Below are positions 35,756 to 44,528 of a DNA stretch of 64,000 nucleotides, in pieces. The notes beneath the pieces are model-generated. The model had not been told where the DNA came from and searched no databases. It worked only from the letters and a program-made list of their open reading frames with translations. The position numbers and the translations under genes were made by a program. Every line of letters starts with the position of its first letter. The first letter of the stretch is position 1. The stretch is from Oscillospiraceae bacterium (GTDB lineage Bacteria; Bacillota; Clostridia; Oscillospirales; SIG627): positions 1-64,000 of the forward strand of contig JAYFRN010000040.1 of NCBI GenBank assembly GCA_034925865.1. Direction: 5' to 3'.

Positions 35756-36337
35756 ATGTTAAAATCTGATATCGGCTTTATTCTGAAAACGCTTCTCTTC
35801 CAGATAGTGCTTTCAATTTTCGGCAACATGATGGCTTTAGGCACACTATCATATGATCCTCTTATGTTCGCCGGCGGAATCATTATGGCGGGGCTTTATA
35901 TTTACCTGGTATATTCAATGTATTGGAAAAAAGGAGCGGAACGCTGTATAAACAAAGAGGCCGGGCTGCTTGGTGCGTTTAACGGGTTGCTTCTTATTCT
36001 GATAGCCTCTGTTCCGACTATAATAATGGCGACTGTCGCTTGCTCGGGCCCGCTTGTTTACACCGACGGAAATCCTACCTCTAAATTTGCCGTCTTTCAA
36101 ATCATGTGCCTTGCTCTGACAGGGCAGTATCGCGGCATAATTCAGGTAATATATCCAAATATATTAATTGAAGGAATATCAAGCACGCCAAACGCCATAC
36201 AGCCTTTAGCTTATCTTTTCAGTGTTATTCCCGCCATTGTCGCCGGCGGAACGGGATATTATCTCGGATTTCGTGATATCAGCATTTTAAAGCTTCTTGG
36301 CATCAACATAAAACCTGCAAATAATGGAGATAGATAA
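35756..36337 (+). CDS. Hypothetical polytopic membrane protein
   Basis: The 193-residue protein has about five hydrophobic segments, among them FQIVLSIFGNMMALGTL, LGAFNGLLLILIASVPTIIM and LAYLFSVIPAIVAGGTGYYL. I chose ATG 35756 over the open upstream frame because AAAGGA (35744-35749) precedes it. No family is recognised. It lies upstream of cwlD on the same strand. Confidence 0.75.
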   Translation: MLKSDIGFILKTLLFQIVLSIFGNMMALGTLSYDPLMFAGGIIMAGLYIYLVYSMYWKKGAERCINKEAGLLGAFNGLLLILIASVPTIIMATVACSGPLVYTDGNPTSKFAVFQIMCLALTGQYRGIIQVIYPNILIEGISSTPNAIQPLAYLFSVIPAIVAGGTGYYLGFRDISILKLLGINIKPANNGDR

Positions 36338-36415
36338 TAAAAAATAACCAAAACTTGTTTATCCGGTTATTTATTTGCGTTTGACAAAATATCATTTTAT
36401 AAAAGGGGTGATATT

Positions 36416-37240
36416 TTGACACACGTAAATGCTCCGCAGCTTAATATACATAAGCTCAGACATCCGAATCGGGTTTATGCATACAGGGCCACGGCAATGA
36501 TATTCCTGTTTATGCTCATAGCGATTGCTTTTGCCGCGGCAGGATATTTTATAGTTTTTCATTTTCTTGACGGCACATCTGATGTCTGCAGGTATGATCC
36601 GTCGCAATATGTTTCAGAGAATAGTCGGGGATTACTTTTTTCACCTTCGTTTTCGCCGCGTTGTGTGATAATCGACGCAGGGCACGGAGGAGCGGACGGA
36701 GGAGCCCGCGGCGTTACCGGCGTCGAAGAAAAGGATATTAACCTTGCTTTATCGTTAAAAACGGCATCTTTTTTAAGAATGTACGGGATAAATGTACTGC
36801 TGACTCGCGAAACCGATCAGATGTTAAATATTCCGGGAGCAAAAAGCCGAAAGCTTTCCGATGTTACCGAGCGTGTGAAATTTTGCAGAGAAAACCCAAA
36901 TAATGCCTTTGTCAGCATACACATGAACAAGTATCCTCTTGAAAGCTGTCGCGGGCTTCAGGTGTTTTATTCCGCAAATGCGCCGGAAAGCAAGCTGTTG
37001 GCGGAAATGATAAAAAACACTGTGACCTCGTCGATTCAACCGGATAATAACCGTACCTGTAAAAAAGCGGGAGACAGTATTTTTGTACTTGACCGCATAG
37101 AGACCTGCGCCGTGCTTGTGGAATGCGGGTTTTTATCCAACTACGAGGAATCTCGCCTGTTGCAGAGCGAAGCGTATCAAAACCGGCTCGCGTTTGTGCT
37201 TGCCGCGGCGATAAGAAATTATTTATACACAGAAAACTGA
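36416..37240 (+). CDS. cwlD: N-acetylmuramoyl-L-alanine amidase, CwlD type
   Basis: The 274-residue protein has one N-terminal membrane anchor (about residues 24-46) and an Amidase_3 zinc domain. Signatures are IDAGHGGADGG (zinc His about residue 90), GVEEKDINLAL (zinc Glu), VSIHMNK (zinc His about 168) and LVECGFLSN (catalytic Glu). CwlD cuts the L-Ala side chain from muramic acid during spore cortex synthesis, allowing muramic-lactam formation needed for germination. The TTG start at 36416 is supported by AGGGGTG 8 bases upstream. It is followed by radA after 17 bases. A housekeeping amidase is an alternative, but the size and spore-gene context favour CwlD. Confidence 0.85.
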   Translation: MTHVNAPQLNIHKLRHPNRVYAYRATAMIFLFMLIAIAFAAAGYFIVFHFLDGTSDVCRYDPSQYVSENSRGLLFSPSFSPRCVIIDAGHGGADGGARGVTGVEEKDINLALSLKTASFLRMYGINVLLTRETDQMLNIPGAKSRKLSDVTERVKFCRENPNNAFVSIHMNKYPLESCRGLQVFYSANAPESKLLAEMIKNTVTSSIQPDNNRTCKKAGDSIFVLDRIETCAVLVECGFLSNYEESRLLQSEAYQNRLAFVLAAAIRNYLYTEN

Positions 37241-37257
37241 TTATAGGGGAATTATAA

Positions 37258-38694
37258 ATGGCTGCATCGCAAAATTCTCAAAAAGAAAAAACGGTATATG
37301 TCTGCACCGAATGCGGTTGTGTCCACGAAAAATGGGGCGGTAAATGCAGGGAATGCGGAGCGTGGAACACGCTTGAAGAAGAGGTGCGGGCGCCTGTTTC
37401 CAAAAGCTTGTCAAGCGTGTCTTTAAAAAATGGCAAAAAAAGCATTTCTCTTAGTATAATAGACCGGCTTGCCGCTTCGGAAAGCCGCATTTCAACCGGA
37501 ATTTCGGAATTTGACCGTTCTCTCGGAGGCGGGCTCGTATCTTCCGGTGTCGTACTGCTGTCCGGAGAACCTGGGATAGGAAAATCGACACTGCTTCTTC
37601 AGATAGCCGGTAAATGCTTCGACAGAAAAATATTGTATGTTTCCGGTGAGGAATCTCTTTCGCAGATCAGGCTTCGCGCCGACAGGCTTGGTATAGAAAA
37701 CGATAAGCTCTTCATTTTTTGTGAAACAGAGCTTGACGTGATAATATCGGAGATAAGGGAGCTTAAACCGGATATTCTGATTGTCGATTCAATCCAGACT
37801 ATGGCGGATGCCGGATTATCATCTTCTGCCGGGAGCATAACGCAGGTCAGACAAGCTGCTTCCGCCTTTATTTCAGAGGCAAAATCTTCGGATATCGCGA
37901 CTGTATTGGTCGGACATATAAATAAAGACGGAGCGATTGCCGGGCCGAAGCTTTTGGAGCATATGGTTGACGCCGTCCTTTCCTTTGAGGGCGACAGATC
38001 AAAGGCATATCGTATAGTTCGCGCCGTAAAAAACAGGTTTGGCAGCACAAATGAAATAGGTATGTTTGAAATGACTCGCTCCGGGCTTTCCGAAGTTTCC
38101 GATCCCAGCCGCAGACTTATCGAGGACAGTCCGCGTAACGTATCGGGCTCCTGCTCCGTGTGTGTGATGGAGGGCACTCGTCCGATTATTGCCGAAGTGC
38201 AGGCACTTGTGACAAAATCTCCTTTTCCGGCGCCGAGACGTCTTGCGAACGGCATAGATTATAACCGGATGTCGCTTTTGATTGCCATTCTGGAAAAGCG
38301 GCTCGGATTAAAATTCTTTGATCGCGATGTATACATAAACGTGACCGGTGGAATGAGGCTTGACGAAACTGCGACTGATCTCGGAATTGCCGCGGCAATG
38401 ATATCCAGTCTGAGAAACATAAGATTTGCTGACAATCTTATAGCTATCGGCGAATTGGGACTTGCAGGAGAGGTGCGCATGGTTTCGTCTATTGAAGCGA
38501 GAATAAACGAAGCGGTAAGAATGGGCTTTGACCGTATCATACTGCCGTTCCGCGGTCTGCAAAGCCTTGAAGCTGTTTCGGGAAAGGAAAAGCTCGTCGG
38601 CGTAAAAAGCATATACGAACTTGTCTCGGTCATTACACAATCCGGTGTTGTCGAAAACCCGGCGGGAAACAGCGATATGGATAAGCAGGAATAA
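37258..38694 (+). CDS. radA: DNA repair protein RadA
   Basis: The 478-residue protein has an N-terminal C4 zinc finger (Cys 16, 19, 30 and 33), a RecA-like ATPase core with Walker A GEPGIGKST (about 103-111), the RadA-specific KNRFG motif (about 257-261), and a C-terminal Lon-protease-like domain (GMRLDETATDLGIAAAMISS). It is a helicase-like factor that processes recombination intermediates in the cytoplasm. Its length is typical. It lies between cwlD and mazG on the same strand. Confidence 0.97.
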   Translation: MAASQNSQKEKTVYVCTECGCVHEKWGGKCRECGAWNTLEEEVRAPVSKSLSSVSLKNGKKSISLSIIDRLAASESRISTGISEFDRSLGGGLVSSGVVLLSGEPGIGKSTLLLQIAGKCFDRKILYVSGEESLSQIRLRADRLGIENDKLFIFCETELDVIISEIRELKPDILIVDSIQTMADAGLSSSAGSITQVRQAASAFISEAKSSDIATVLVGHINKDGAIAGPKLLEHMVDAVLSFEGDRSKAYRIVRAVKNRFGSTNEIGMFEMTRSGLSEVSDPSRRLIEDSPRNVSGSCSVCVMEGTRPIIAEVQALVTKSPFPAPRRLANGIDYNRMSLLIAILEKRLGLKFFDRDVYINVTGGMRLDETATDLGIAAAMISSLRNIRFADNLIAIGELGLAGEVRMVSSIEARINEAVRMGFDRIILPFRGLQSLEAVSGKEKLVGVKSIYELVSVITQSGVVENPAGNSDMDKQE

Positions 38695-38730
38695 AATGAA
38701 CAGCCATTGATATAAAAGGAAGTGAAAACA

Positions 38731-39411
38731 ATGAACAATAAATCAAAGGAATTAACTGCAAAAAACACATATGAATTTGGCGATCTCTGTGAAATAATGA
38801 AGCTGCTGCGCGCTCCCGGCGGCTGTCCGTGGGACAGAGAACAGACGCACAAGTCTATCCGTACAAATTTAATAGAAGAAGCATATGAGGCGGCCGAAGC
38901 AATCGATATCAACGATGATAAGCTGCTGTGCGAGGAGCTTGGCGACTTGATGCTTCAGACAGTTTTTCACGCTCAGATGGCGGATGAAGCAGGCGAATTC
39001 AATATATCGGATGTAATTAACGGTATTTGTAAAAAGCTTATAATAAGGCATCCGCATATTTTTTCAGACATTTGTGTAAACGGTTCAGCCGATGTCCTGA
39101 GAAACTGGGATAAAATAAAGTACGAATCTAAAAAACTCAATCCTGCCGAAACGCTTGACGCGGTATGCACGGCGCTCCCGGCGCTGATGCGTGCCCAGAA
39201 ACTCGCAAAGAGAGCGGAAGCTGCCGGAGGATATATAAGCCCGTATGAAAAGCGTAAACTTTCGCCGGACGACACGGCAACAAAAGCTTGTGAGCTCGGA
39301 GAGAGGCTGTTTGAGCTTGCTCAAGAAGCGCGCGCATACGGAGTAGATGCAGAGGAAGCTCTTGAGGTTTACAATAAAACTTTTGTGCATAAAATTAAAA
39401 ATACTTTATAA
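38731..39411 (+). CDS. mazG: Nucleoside triphosphate pyrophosphohydrolase MazG
   Basis: The 226-residue enzyme hydrolyses NTPs and dNTPs to monophosphates, clearing damaged nucleotides. It starts with MKLLRAPGGCPWDREQTHKS, typical of MazG. The metal-binding EExxE...ExxD is seen as IEEAYEA (49-53) and EELGD (68-72). ATG 38731 is preferred over GTG 38722 because AAAGGA then has proper spacing. The homologous B. subtilis protein is YabN, upstream of yabO-yabP-yabQ-divIC, and the same order follows here. Confidence 0.93.
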   Translation: MNNKSKELTAKNTYEFGDLCEIMKLLRAPGGCPWDREQTHKSIRTNLIEEAYEAAEAIDINDDKLLCEELGDLMLQTVFHAQMADEAGEFNISDVINGICKKLIIRHPHIFSDICVNGSADVLRNWDKIKYESKKLNPAETLDAVCTALPALMRAQKLAKRAEAAGGYISPYEKRKLSPDDTATKACELGERLFELAQEARAYGVDAEEALEVYNKTFVHKIKNTL

Positions 39412-39424
39412 GTTATAAAACAGC

Positions 39425-39491
39425 ATTATTAAAAAGGCAATTTAAACACTTTTATATGAGATAAAAGTCGACAATTACCGCTTTTAATAAT
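39425..39491. repeat. Dispersed hairpin repeat, short degraded copy
   Basis: attattaaaaaggcaattta at 39425 and its reversed counterpart attaccgcttttaataat at the end form an inverted repeat around a middle of tatgagataaaagtc. It matches the family only in its ends and arm pattern. It separates mazG from hup, so hup likely has its own promoter; TTGACT at 39606 with an AT-rich -10 (cattat) is a weak candidate. Confidence 0.5.
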
Positions 39492-39675
39492 GGTTTTATA
39501 TTACTCGCAATTCAAGAAAAAGACTTATTTAACAGCATTTTTCTCTTACATTCTGTATTTATTCAGATGCCACATCGTAAAAATAAAAAAAATCAATAAA
39601 AGCTATTGACTTTTTTAAAAAAAGTGGTACATTATAGTATGCATATTATGTTAACAAACAGAAAGTGAATAAGAA

Positions 39676-39945
39676 ATGAACAAGAAAGAATTAGTTACCG
39701 CTGTTGCGGAAAAATGCTCAGTTACAACGGAGATCGCATCCTCATGTGTGAATTCCGTATTTGCTACGATTGAAGACTCACTTAATTCCAGCGAAAAAGT
39801 TACCATATTCGGCTTCGGTACGTTTGAAACAAAACACCGCGCAGCCAGACGCGCAAGAAACATTAAAACAGGAGAGGTCATTGACGTACCCGAAAAGGAT
39901 ATTGTTTCATTCAAACCCTCCAAATCGATCAAAACCGTAAAATAA
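39676..39945 (+). CDS. hup: HU family DNA-binding protein
   Basis: The 89-residue protein has the HU/IHF layout: an N-terminal helical dimerisation part (MNKKELVTAVAEKCSVTTEI), the beta-arm start VTIFGFGTFETKHR and the arm residues RNIKTGEVIDVPEKD. It compacts and bends DNA. The ribosome binding site is weak. Its stop overlaps the ATG of the next gene by one base (TAATG), coupling it to rqcP/yabO. In B. subtilis hbs is not at this position, but many Clostridia have HU between mazG and yabO. Confidence 0.95.
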   Translation: MNKKELVTAVAEKCSVTTEIASSCVNSVFATIEDSLNSSEKVTIFGFGTFETKHRAARRARNIKTGEVIDVPEKDIVSFKPSKSIKTVK

Positions 39946-40187
39946 TGCGCCTTGATAAGTTCTTAAAGGTATCGCGTCTGATTAAGCGCCGCACCGTTGC
40001 AAACGACGCCTGCGATAAGGATCACGTTAGCGTAAACGGGAAGCAGGCAAAACCCTCCTGTGATGTTAAGGTCGGAGATATAGTCGAAATCACATTCGGA
40101 GAAAAGGCTGTCCGCGTGAGAGTGCGTGATATATCTGAGCATGTGCTCAAAGCGGATGCGGCCGGACTTTATGAAATAATTCAGTAA
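39945..40187 (+). CDS. rqcP: S4-domain RNA-binding protein RqcP (YabO)
   Basis: The 80-residue protein is a lone S4 domain (MRLDKFLKVSRLIKRRTVAN, VSVNGKQAKPSCDVKVGDIV). Its homologue in B. subtilis binds obstructed 50S subunits and helps RqcH add alanine tails in ribosome quality control. It overlaps hup by one base and precedes yabP, matching the conserved yab order. Confidence 0.92.
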   Translation: MRLDKFLKVSRLIKRRTVANDACDKDHVSVNGKQAKPSCDVKVGDIVEITFGEKAVRVRVRDISEHVLKADAAGLYEIIQ

Positions 40188-40285
40188 TCATTCATTTCAA
40201 TAAACTCACGGCGGTTTGAACAAAAGGAATACAGAGAAGCGTTGCGTCATAGAATTATAAAAATATTATAATTCGGAGACGCATT

Positions 40286-40579
40286 ATGAGTATAAATTCG
40301 ATAAACTCCAATTCATCTTCTTCGCATATGACCGTTACGATCACTGACCGAGAAAAGCTCCGCACCGACGGAGTCACTGATATAAAGAGCTTTAACGAAG
40401 ACGAGGTTATTCTTTGTATTACCAACGGATTCCTTTTCATCGGCGGCAGCGACTTGAAAATTGAAAAGCTTTCGGTCGAAACAGGAGAAGTTGCCGTCAC
40501 CGGCAGCATTGATTCCGTTTTCTTTTCACAGGGAGTCGAAACGAAGCAACGCGGTCTTTTCTCTCATCTGTTCAAATGA
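40286..40579 (+). CDS. yabP: Sporulation protein YabP
   Basis: The 97-residue protein has the YabP/YqfC fold pattern: a start of TVTITDREKLRTDGVTDIKS, then SFNEDEVILCITNGFLFIGG and SVETGEVAVTGSIDSVFF. In B. subtilis it is needed for spore coat/cortex maturation and is made in the mother cell. GGAG precedes the ATG by 8 bases. The stop overlaps yabQ by 4 bases. Confidence 0.93.
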   Translation: MSINSINSNSSSSHMTVTITDREKLRTDGVTDIKSFNEDEVILCITNGFLFIGGSDLKIEKLSVETGEVAVTGSIDSVFFSQGVETKQRGLFSHLFK

Positions 40580-41148
40580 ATCCAATTTCGCAGTTTTCTT
40601 TATCGGCAGGCACGCTGTTTTTTATTTATTCCGTCGTCTCGGGATTCTTTTTCGGATTATGCTATGAAATCATACGTATTTTAAGGCGTGCCATTCCACA
40701 TGCTGACGCTGCCATTGCAATTGAGGATTTCATATTTTTTGTATTTATGTCCGCGGCGTTTGCAATTCTCGTTTTCAGCGCAAACAGCGGCGAGGTAAGA
40801 GGATATGCGCTTATTGGATCTTTGATCGGAGCATGTATTTATTTTGCTACGCTTGGCCGGCTGCTGACGCTTTTATCCGAGGCGATAATTTCTCTGGTAA
40901 AAAGAATTTTCGCTTTCCTTACAAAAAAGCTATTAATTCCGGCCTTAAAGGCTGTAAAAAACGAGATAATCAAATTGCATAGTATTTTGATACGCCTCCG
41001 TTCCCGCCGTTTGGGACGCGCATTTATTCATGATGCTTCGCATGGGTTTCTCTCCGCTTCAACATCAAGAAAATTGAAATTCGCTTTGACAGAATCCGGC
41101 GTGGTTCAAAAAAAAAGAATTGAGAAAAAAACACAAGAAGGAAAATGA
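40576..41148 (+). CDS. yabQ: Spore cortex biosynthesis protein YabQ
   Basis: The 190-residue protein has four hydrophobic segments in its first 110 residues (LFFIYSVVSGFFFGLCYEII, IEDFIFFVFMSAAFAILVFS and following) and a basic helical C-terminus. This is the layout of YabQ, a forespore outer-membrane protein required for cortex formation. It is translationally coupled to yabP by the ATGA overlap. Confidence 0.88.
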   Translation: MNPISQFSLSAGTLFFIYSVVSGFFFGLCYEIIRILRRAIPHADAAIAIEDFIFFVFMSAAFAILVFSANSGEVRGYALIGSLIGACIYFATLGRLLTLLSEAIISLVKRIFAFLTKKLLIPALKAVKNEIIKLHSILIRLRSRRLGRAFIHDASHGFLSASTSRKLKFALTESGVVQKKRIEKKTQEGK

Positions 41149-41149
41149 G

Positions 41150-41425
41150 ATGAAGAAATCAAGCTTTTTTGCGCGACTTTCTATATTGGCCATATTCTTT
41201 TTTCTGCTTGTCTCTATTGCGCAAATGCGTGTCAAGCTGATAAAGCTTCGGGAGACCGAGGCCGAGCTGACATTGCAAGCCGCATCTATTAATCTTTCGA
41301 TTGAAGAGCTCAACGACAAGCTGACTTGGCCATTCAACGAAGAAACAATTAAACGCTTCGCGCGCGAAAAGCTTAATCTTCGCGATCCCGGCGATATTCT
41401 GTACGCCAGCGATCTTCCGAATTAA
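41150..41425 (+). CDS. divIC: Septum formation initiator family protein (DivIC/FtsB)
   Basis: The 91-residue protein has one membrane span (about residues 10-28), then a coiled coil (LIKLRETEAELTLQAASINL) and the conserved FAREKLNLRDPGDILY tail of the family. It links the divisome with FtsL at the septum. ATG 41150, with AAGGA 8 bases upstream, is preferred over the longer frame starting inside yabQ. Its place after yabQ matches B. subtilis. Confidence 0.9.
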   Translation: MKKSSFFARLSILAIFFFLLVSIAQMRVKLIKLRETEAELTLQAASINLSIEELNDKLTWPFNEETIKRFAREKLNLRDPGDILYASDLPN

Positions 41426-41429
41426 AAAA

Positions 41430-42599
41430 ATGACAATAATAAATAACGCAGAAATATTCACATCATCAACCCGGGACAGCAAGCCTTTCATCGGATATGT
41501 TGTATTCGATGAAGGCAAAATCACCGAAATAGGCTCAGGTAAATATCCGCGCTCCGCTAAAACGCCGGATGAGATCGTGGATGCCGAAGGCGCGGTGCTG
41601 CTTCCCGGGCTTATTGATGCCCATACGCATTTAGGGACGATAGGCGATTCACTCGGATTTGAATCAGACGATATCAATGATATTAACGATCCTGTCGCTC
41701 CTCAACTTTCGGCCTTGGACAGCGTAAATCCTTTTGACCGTTGTTTTCGCGATGCATATGATGCGGGAATAACAACGGTATATACCGGTCCCGGCAGCGC
41801 AAGTCCGATCTCCGGAAACTTTATAGCTATTAAGACTTTTGGCCGGCGTGTTGATGACATGATATTAAAATCACCGTGTGCGATGAAATTTGCCCTCGGT
41901 GAAAACCCGAAGCAAAGCTATCATGAAAAAGAACAAACGCCTGAAACACGCATGGCTACCGCGGCTCTGATTCGCGAGGCATTGAAAAAAGCGCGCAGAT
42001 ATAAAAAAGATCTGGATGCTGCGGCTGCGGACAATGAGCTTGACCCGCCTGATTTCGACGCCAAATGCGAGGCACTTCTGCCTGTGCTTTCCCGAGAAAT
42101 TCCCGTACATATACACGCGCACAGAGCGGACGATATATGCACTGGAATACGTATAGCAAAAGAATTTGGGCTTGATTATTCGATCATCCATTGTACAGAA
42201 GGCCATCTTATATCTGAAATTCTTAAATCCGAAAGCACGAAAGTAATGTGCGGACCTTTGTTATGCGACAGATCGAAGCCAGAGCTGTATTCACTGACTC
42301 CATCCTCCGCCGGAATACTTGACAAAGCGGGAGTGAATGTCTCAATTATAACAGATCATCCGGTCATTCCCGTTCAATATCTGATGTTATGCGTCTCACT
42401 TGCGGTGAAGAACGGCATGGATAGATTTTCAGCGTATAAAGCTGTCACTATAAATCCGGCCCGTCTCTGCGGAATCGATTCTCGTGTCGGAAGCATAGAA
42501 ATCGGAAAAGATGCAGATCTGGTCCTCTTCAACGGTGATCCGCTGGATATATTTACAAAGGTTATCGCCGTATATATTGACGGCAGAAAAGTAAAATAA
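41430..42599 (+). CDS. Amidohydrolase family metallo-hydrolase
   Basis: The 389-residue protein has the amidohydrolase barrel metal ligands GLIDAHTHLG (HxH, about residues 65-67), HIHAHRADD, HCTEGH and ITDHPVIP (Asp). The C-terminal VGSIEIGKDADLVLF is typical of imidazolonepropionase and cyclic-amide hydrolase relatives. The exact substrate is not assignable. It lies 4 bases after divIC and directly abuts the fumarase subunit gene, so all three may be co-transcribed. Confidence 0.9.
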   Translation: MTIINNAEIFTSSTRDSKPFIGYVVFDEGKITEIGSGKYPRSAKTPDEIVDAEGAVLLPGLIDAHTHLGTIGDSLGFESDDINDINDPVAPQLSALDSVNPFDRCFRDAYDAGITTVYTGPGSASPISGNFIAIKTFGRRVDDMILKSPCAMKFALGENPKQSYHEKEQTPETRMATAALIREALKKARRYKKDLDAAAADNELDPPDFDAKCEALLPVLSREIPVHIHAHRADDICTGIRIAKEFGLDYSIIHCTEGHLISEILKSESTKVMCGPLLCDRSKPELYSLTPSSAGILDKAGVNVSIITDHPVIPVQYLMLCVSLAVKNGMDRFSAYKAVTINPARLCGIDSRVGSIEIGKDADLVLFNGDPLDIFTKVIAVYIDGRKVK

Positions 42600-43445
42600 A
42601 TGAGAACGATAAAGGAAGAGACAATCATTGCCGCTGTTTCCAAAATGCTTGCCGATATTAATTATTCTCTTTCCCCGGATGTATGCCGCGCTGTTGCAAA
42701 AAGCGAGCATAGTGAAACTAACCCCACGGCGAAAAAAGTGCTTGGTAAACTGATCGACAATATGACATGCGCTCATGAAGAGAATGTACCTATTTGCCAG
42801 GATACCGGGATGGCAGTCATTTTTCTGGAAATAGGGACAGGCGTGAGAATAGATTCGCCCCATTCTATGCAGGAAATATGCGATATTGCTACGGAAAGAG
42901 CATATACGCGAAATTTCCTGCGCCTTTCTGTTGTCGCAGATCCTTTAAGAAGAGTGAATACACATACGAATGCACCCGCTGTCGTATATACAGAGCTTGT
43001 GGCCGGCGACATTTTTAAAATCACCGTATCACCGAAGGGCTTCGGAAGTGAAAATATGTCAAAAATAAAAATGTTCACTCCGTCTGCCGCCGAAGATGAT
43101 ATAATAAATTTTATCGTCTACACTGTTTTCGGAGCCGGCAGTAATCCGTGCCCGCCCGTTGTGGTTGGAGTAGGAATAGGCGGGACGTTTGATTATTGCG
43201 CTGTACTGGCAAAAAAAGCTCTTACTATTCCGCTCGATGTTCCGAATCCGGATCCATTTTATGCGGAAATGGAACAAAAAACTCTGGACAGGCTGAATAC
43301 GCTTTGCATTGGGCCACAGGGCTTTGGCGGAGATACAACCGCGCTTGCCGTTAAAATTCTCCCATATCCCACTCATATTGCCGGACTTCCGGTCGCGGTC
43401 AATATCAACTGCCACGTCTGTCGTCATATATCAAAAGAAATATAG
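42600..43445 (+). CDS. fumA: Fumarate hydratase class I, alpha subunit
   Basis: The 281-residue protein matches the N-terminal half of oxygen-sensitive class I fumarases: PICQDTGMAVIF (cluster Cys), VVGVGIGGTFDYCAVLAKKA, CIGPQGFGGDTTALAVK and INCHVCRH. It should bind a [4Fe-4S] cluster and, with a beta subunit, interconvert fumarate and malate. No beta subunit gene follows; the next 340 bases are a hairpin repeat and the hpf leader. The start codon immediately follows the amidohydrolase stop. A related two-subunit tartrate dehydratase is an alternative. Confidence 0.9.
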   Translation: MRTIKEETIIAAVSKMLADINYSLSPDVCRAVAKSEHSETNPTAKKVLGKLIDNMTCAHEENVPICQDTGMAVIFLEIGTGVRIDSPHSMQEICDIATERAYTRNFLRLSVVADPLRRVNTHTNAPAVVYTELVAGDIFKITVSPKGFGSENMSKIKMFTPSAAEDDIINFIVYTVFGAGSNPCPPVVVGVGIGGTFDYCAVLAKKALTIPLDVPNPDPFYAEMEQKTLDRLNTLCIGPQGFGGDTTALAVKILPYPTHIAGLPVAVNINCHVCRHISKEI

Positions 43446-43467
43446 AAGCTAAAACGAGAGCAATTCA

Positions 43468-43605
43468 TTATTAACTCGGCATTTAAATAAGTACCTCTTA
43501 AAGAGAGAATTACCAGAGCCTTTTCTCTCTTTTAACTGTAATTATTTAAATGCCGAGTTAATAAATATTACCGCTTAAAAAGAGAAAAACTCTGATATAT
43601 GGGTT
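43468..43605. repeat. Dispersed hairpin repeat, best-preserved copy plus adjoining half copy
   Basis: The 97-bp core element (43468-43564) has perfect 23-bp terminal inverted repeats. The left end reads ttattaactcggcatttaaataa, and the right end (43542-43564) is its exact complement. The inside has agagagaa at 43502 paired with ttctctct at 43523-43530. A further half-arm (ttaccgcttaaaaagagaaaaactctgatatatggg) follows directly. It holds no coding frame and lies just downstream of the fumarase subunit gene. Confidence 0.8.
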
Positions 43606-43782
43606 TAAAATCGTATTATCAACATATGAAAGAAAATAAAAATTTCATATAAAAATTTTAAAAATCCACAAAAATAATGCATTTAGATGTTCCCAATTAT
43701 ATATAAATGTGCTATAATATAGTCATAGGAAAGGAGAACAATATTAAGCATATCCCAAAACATTAATAAGGAGCATAGTGTT

Positions 43783-44304
43783 ATGAAAACAAACTTCGTA
43801 CTTCGCAGATTCGATTTATCGGACAAAGTTCGTGACCAAATCACCAAAAGAATCAAAAGATTCGACCGCTTTTTCCCCGAAGATACAGAGGTGATTATCA
43901 CGCTATACGAAGAAGGCAGCCAGGAGGTTGCTGAGCTTACTATTTATGACACGGGCACCTTCTATCGAGCGGAACAATCCGCTGACGACGTGTTGACCTC
44001 TATTGACAGTGCAATTGACGTAATTGAAGGCCAGATCAGAAAATACAAAACTAAGCTTGAAAAACGCCTCCGTGTCGGAGCGTTTGATACATGTTCTGAC
44101 GAGGCGGCTGAGTTTGAAGATGATATTAAAATTACAAATATCAAAAAATTCATTTACAAGCCGATCAGTCCCGAGGAAGCAGTGCTTCAGATGAATCTTG
44201 TTGGGCATCAGTTTTATGTATTTAAAAATGAAGAAAACGACAAGATCTGTGTAGTATATAAACGCAATAACAGCGAATATGGTTTAATCGAACCAATCGA
44301 ATAA
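43783..44304 (+). CDS. hpf: Ribosome hibernation promoting factor, long form
   Basis: The 173-residue protein has the N-terminal HPF/YfiA fold (LRRFDLSDKVRDQITKRIKR, about residues 1-100), a linker, and the C-terminal ribosome-dimerisation domain (IKKFIYKPISPEEAVLQMNL, LVGHQFYVFKNEE, VVYKRNNSEYGLIEP). Long HPF silences ribosomes as 100S dimers in stationary phase. AAGGAG lies 9 bases before the ATG. TATAAT at 43713-43718 is a -10 candidate without a clear -35. A terminator follows. Confidence 0.95.
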   Translation: MKTNFVLRRFDLSDKVRDQITKRIKRFDRFFPEDTEVIITLYEEGSQEVAELTIYDTGTFYRAEQSADDVLTSIDSAIDVIEGQIRKYKTKLEKRLRVGAFDTCSDEAAEFEDDIKITNIKKFIYKPISPEEAVLQMNLVGHQFYVFKNEENDKICVVYKRNNSEYGLIEPIE

Positions 44305-44312
44305 AATAATAT

Positions 44313-44346
44313 TTATGCCGCCGCATATATTGTGGCGGCATATTTT
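44313..44346 (+). terminator. Terminator of hpf
   Basis: tatgccgcc pairs with ggcggcata across an 11-base loop and is followed by a T-rich tract, 8 bases after the stop codon. Confidence 0.85.
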
Positions 44347-44528
44347 ATTAGCTCGAGATACTTTCAGGATATGGTTGAAAAAAAGATTAACGAGAGTTAT
44401 AATAATAAAATCAATAAAGATCTTAATTTATCGGTATTACTTGATATATAATGTCTACAATGAAAAAGGTTTTCATCTGGTACGGAATTTACGAATATGT
44501 ATAAATATTATTAGAACGGATAAATATA

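Noticed and set aside
36381..36386. TTGACA upstream of cwlD as a promoter
   Set aside because: No -10 element is found at 16-18 bases; the sequence there is the ribosome binding site.
37599..38255. 218-codon minus-strand frame inside radA
   Set aside because: It is a shadow of radA, which has all its motifs.
44347..44528. TPP riboswitch before thiN
   Set aside because: The conserved CUGAGA and related THI-box segments are absent.
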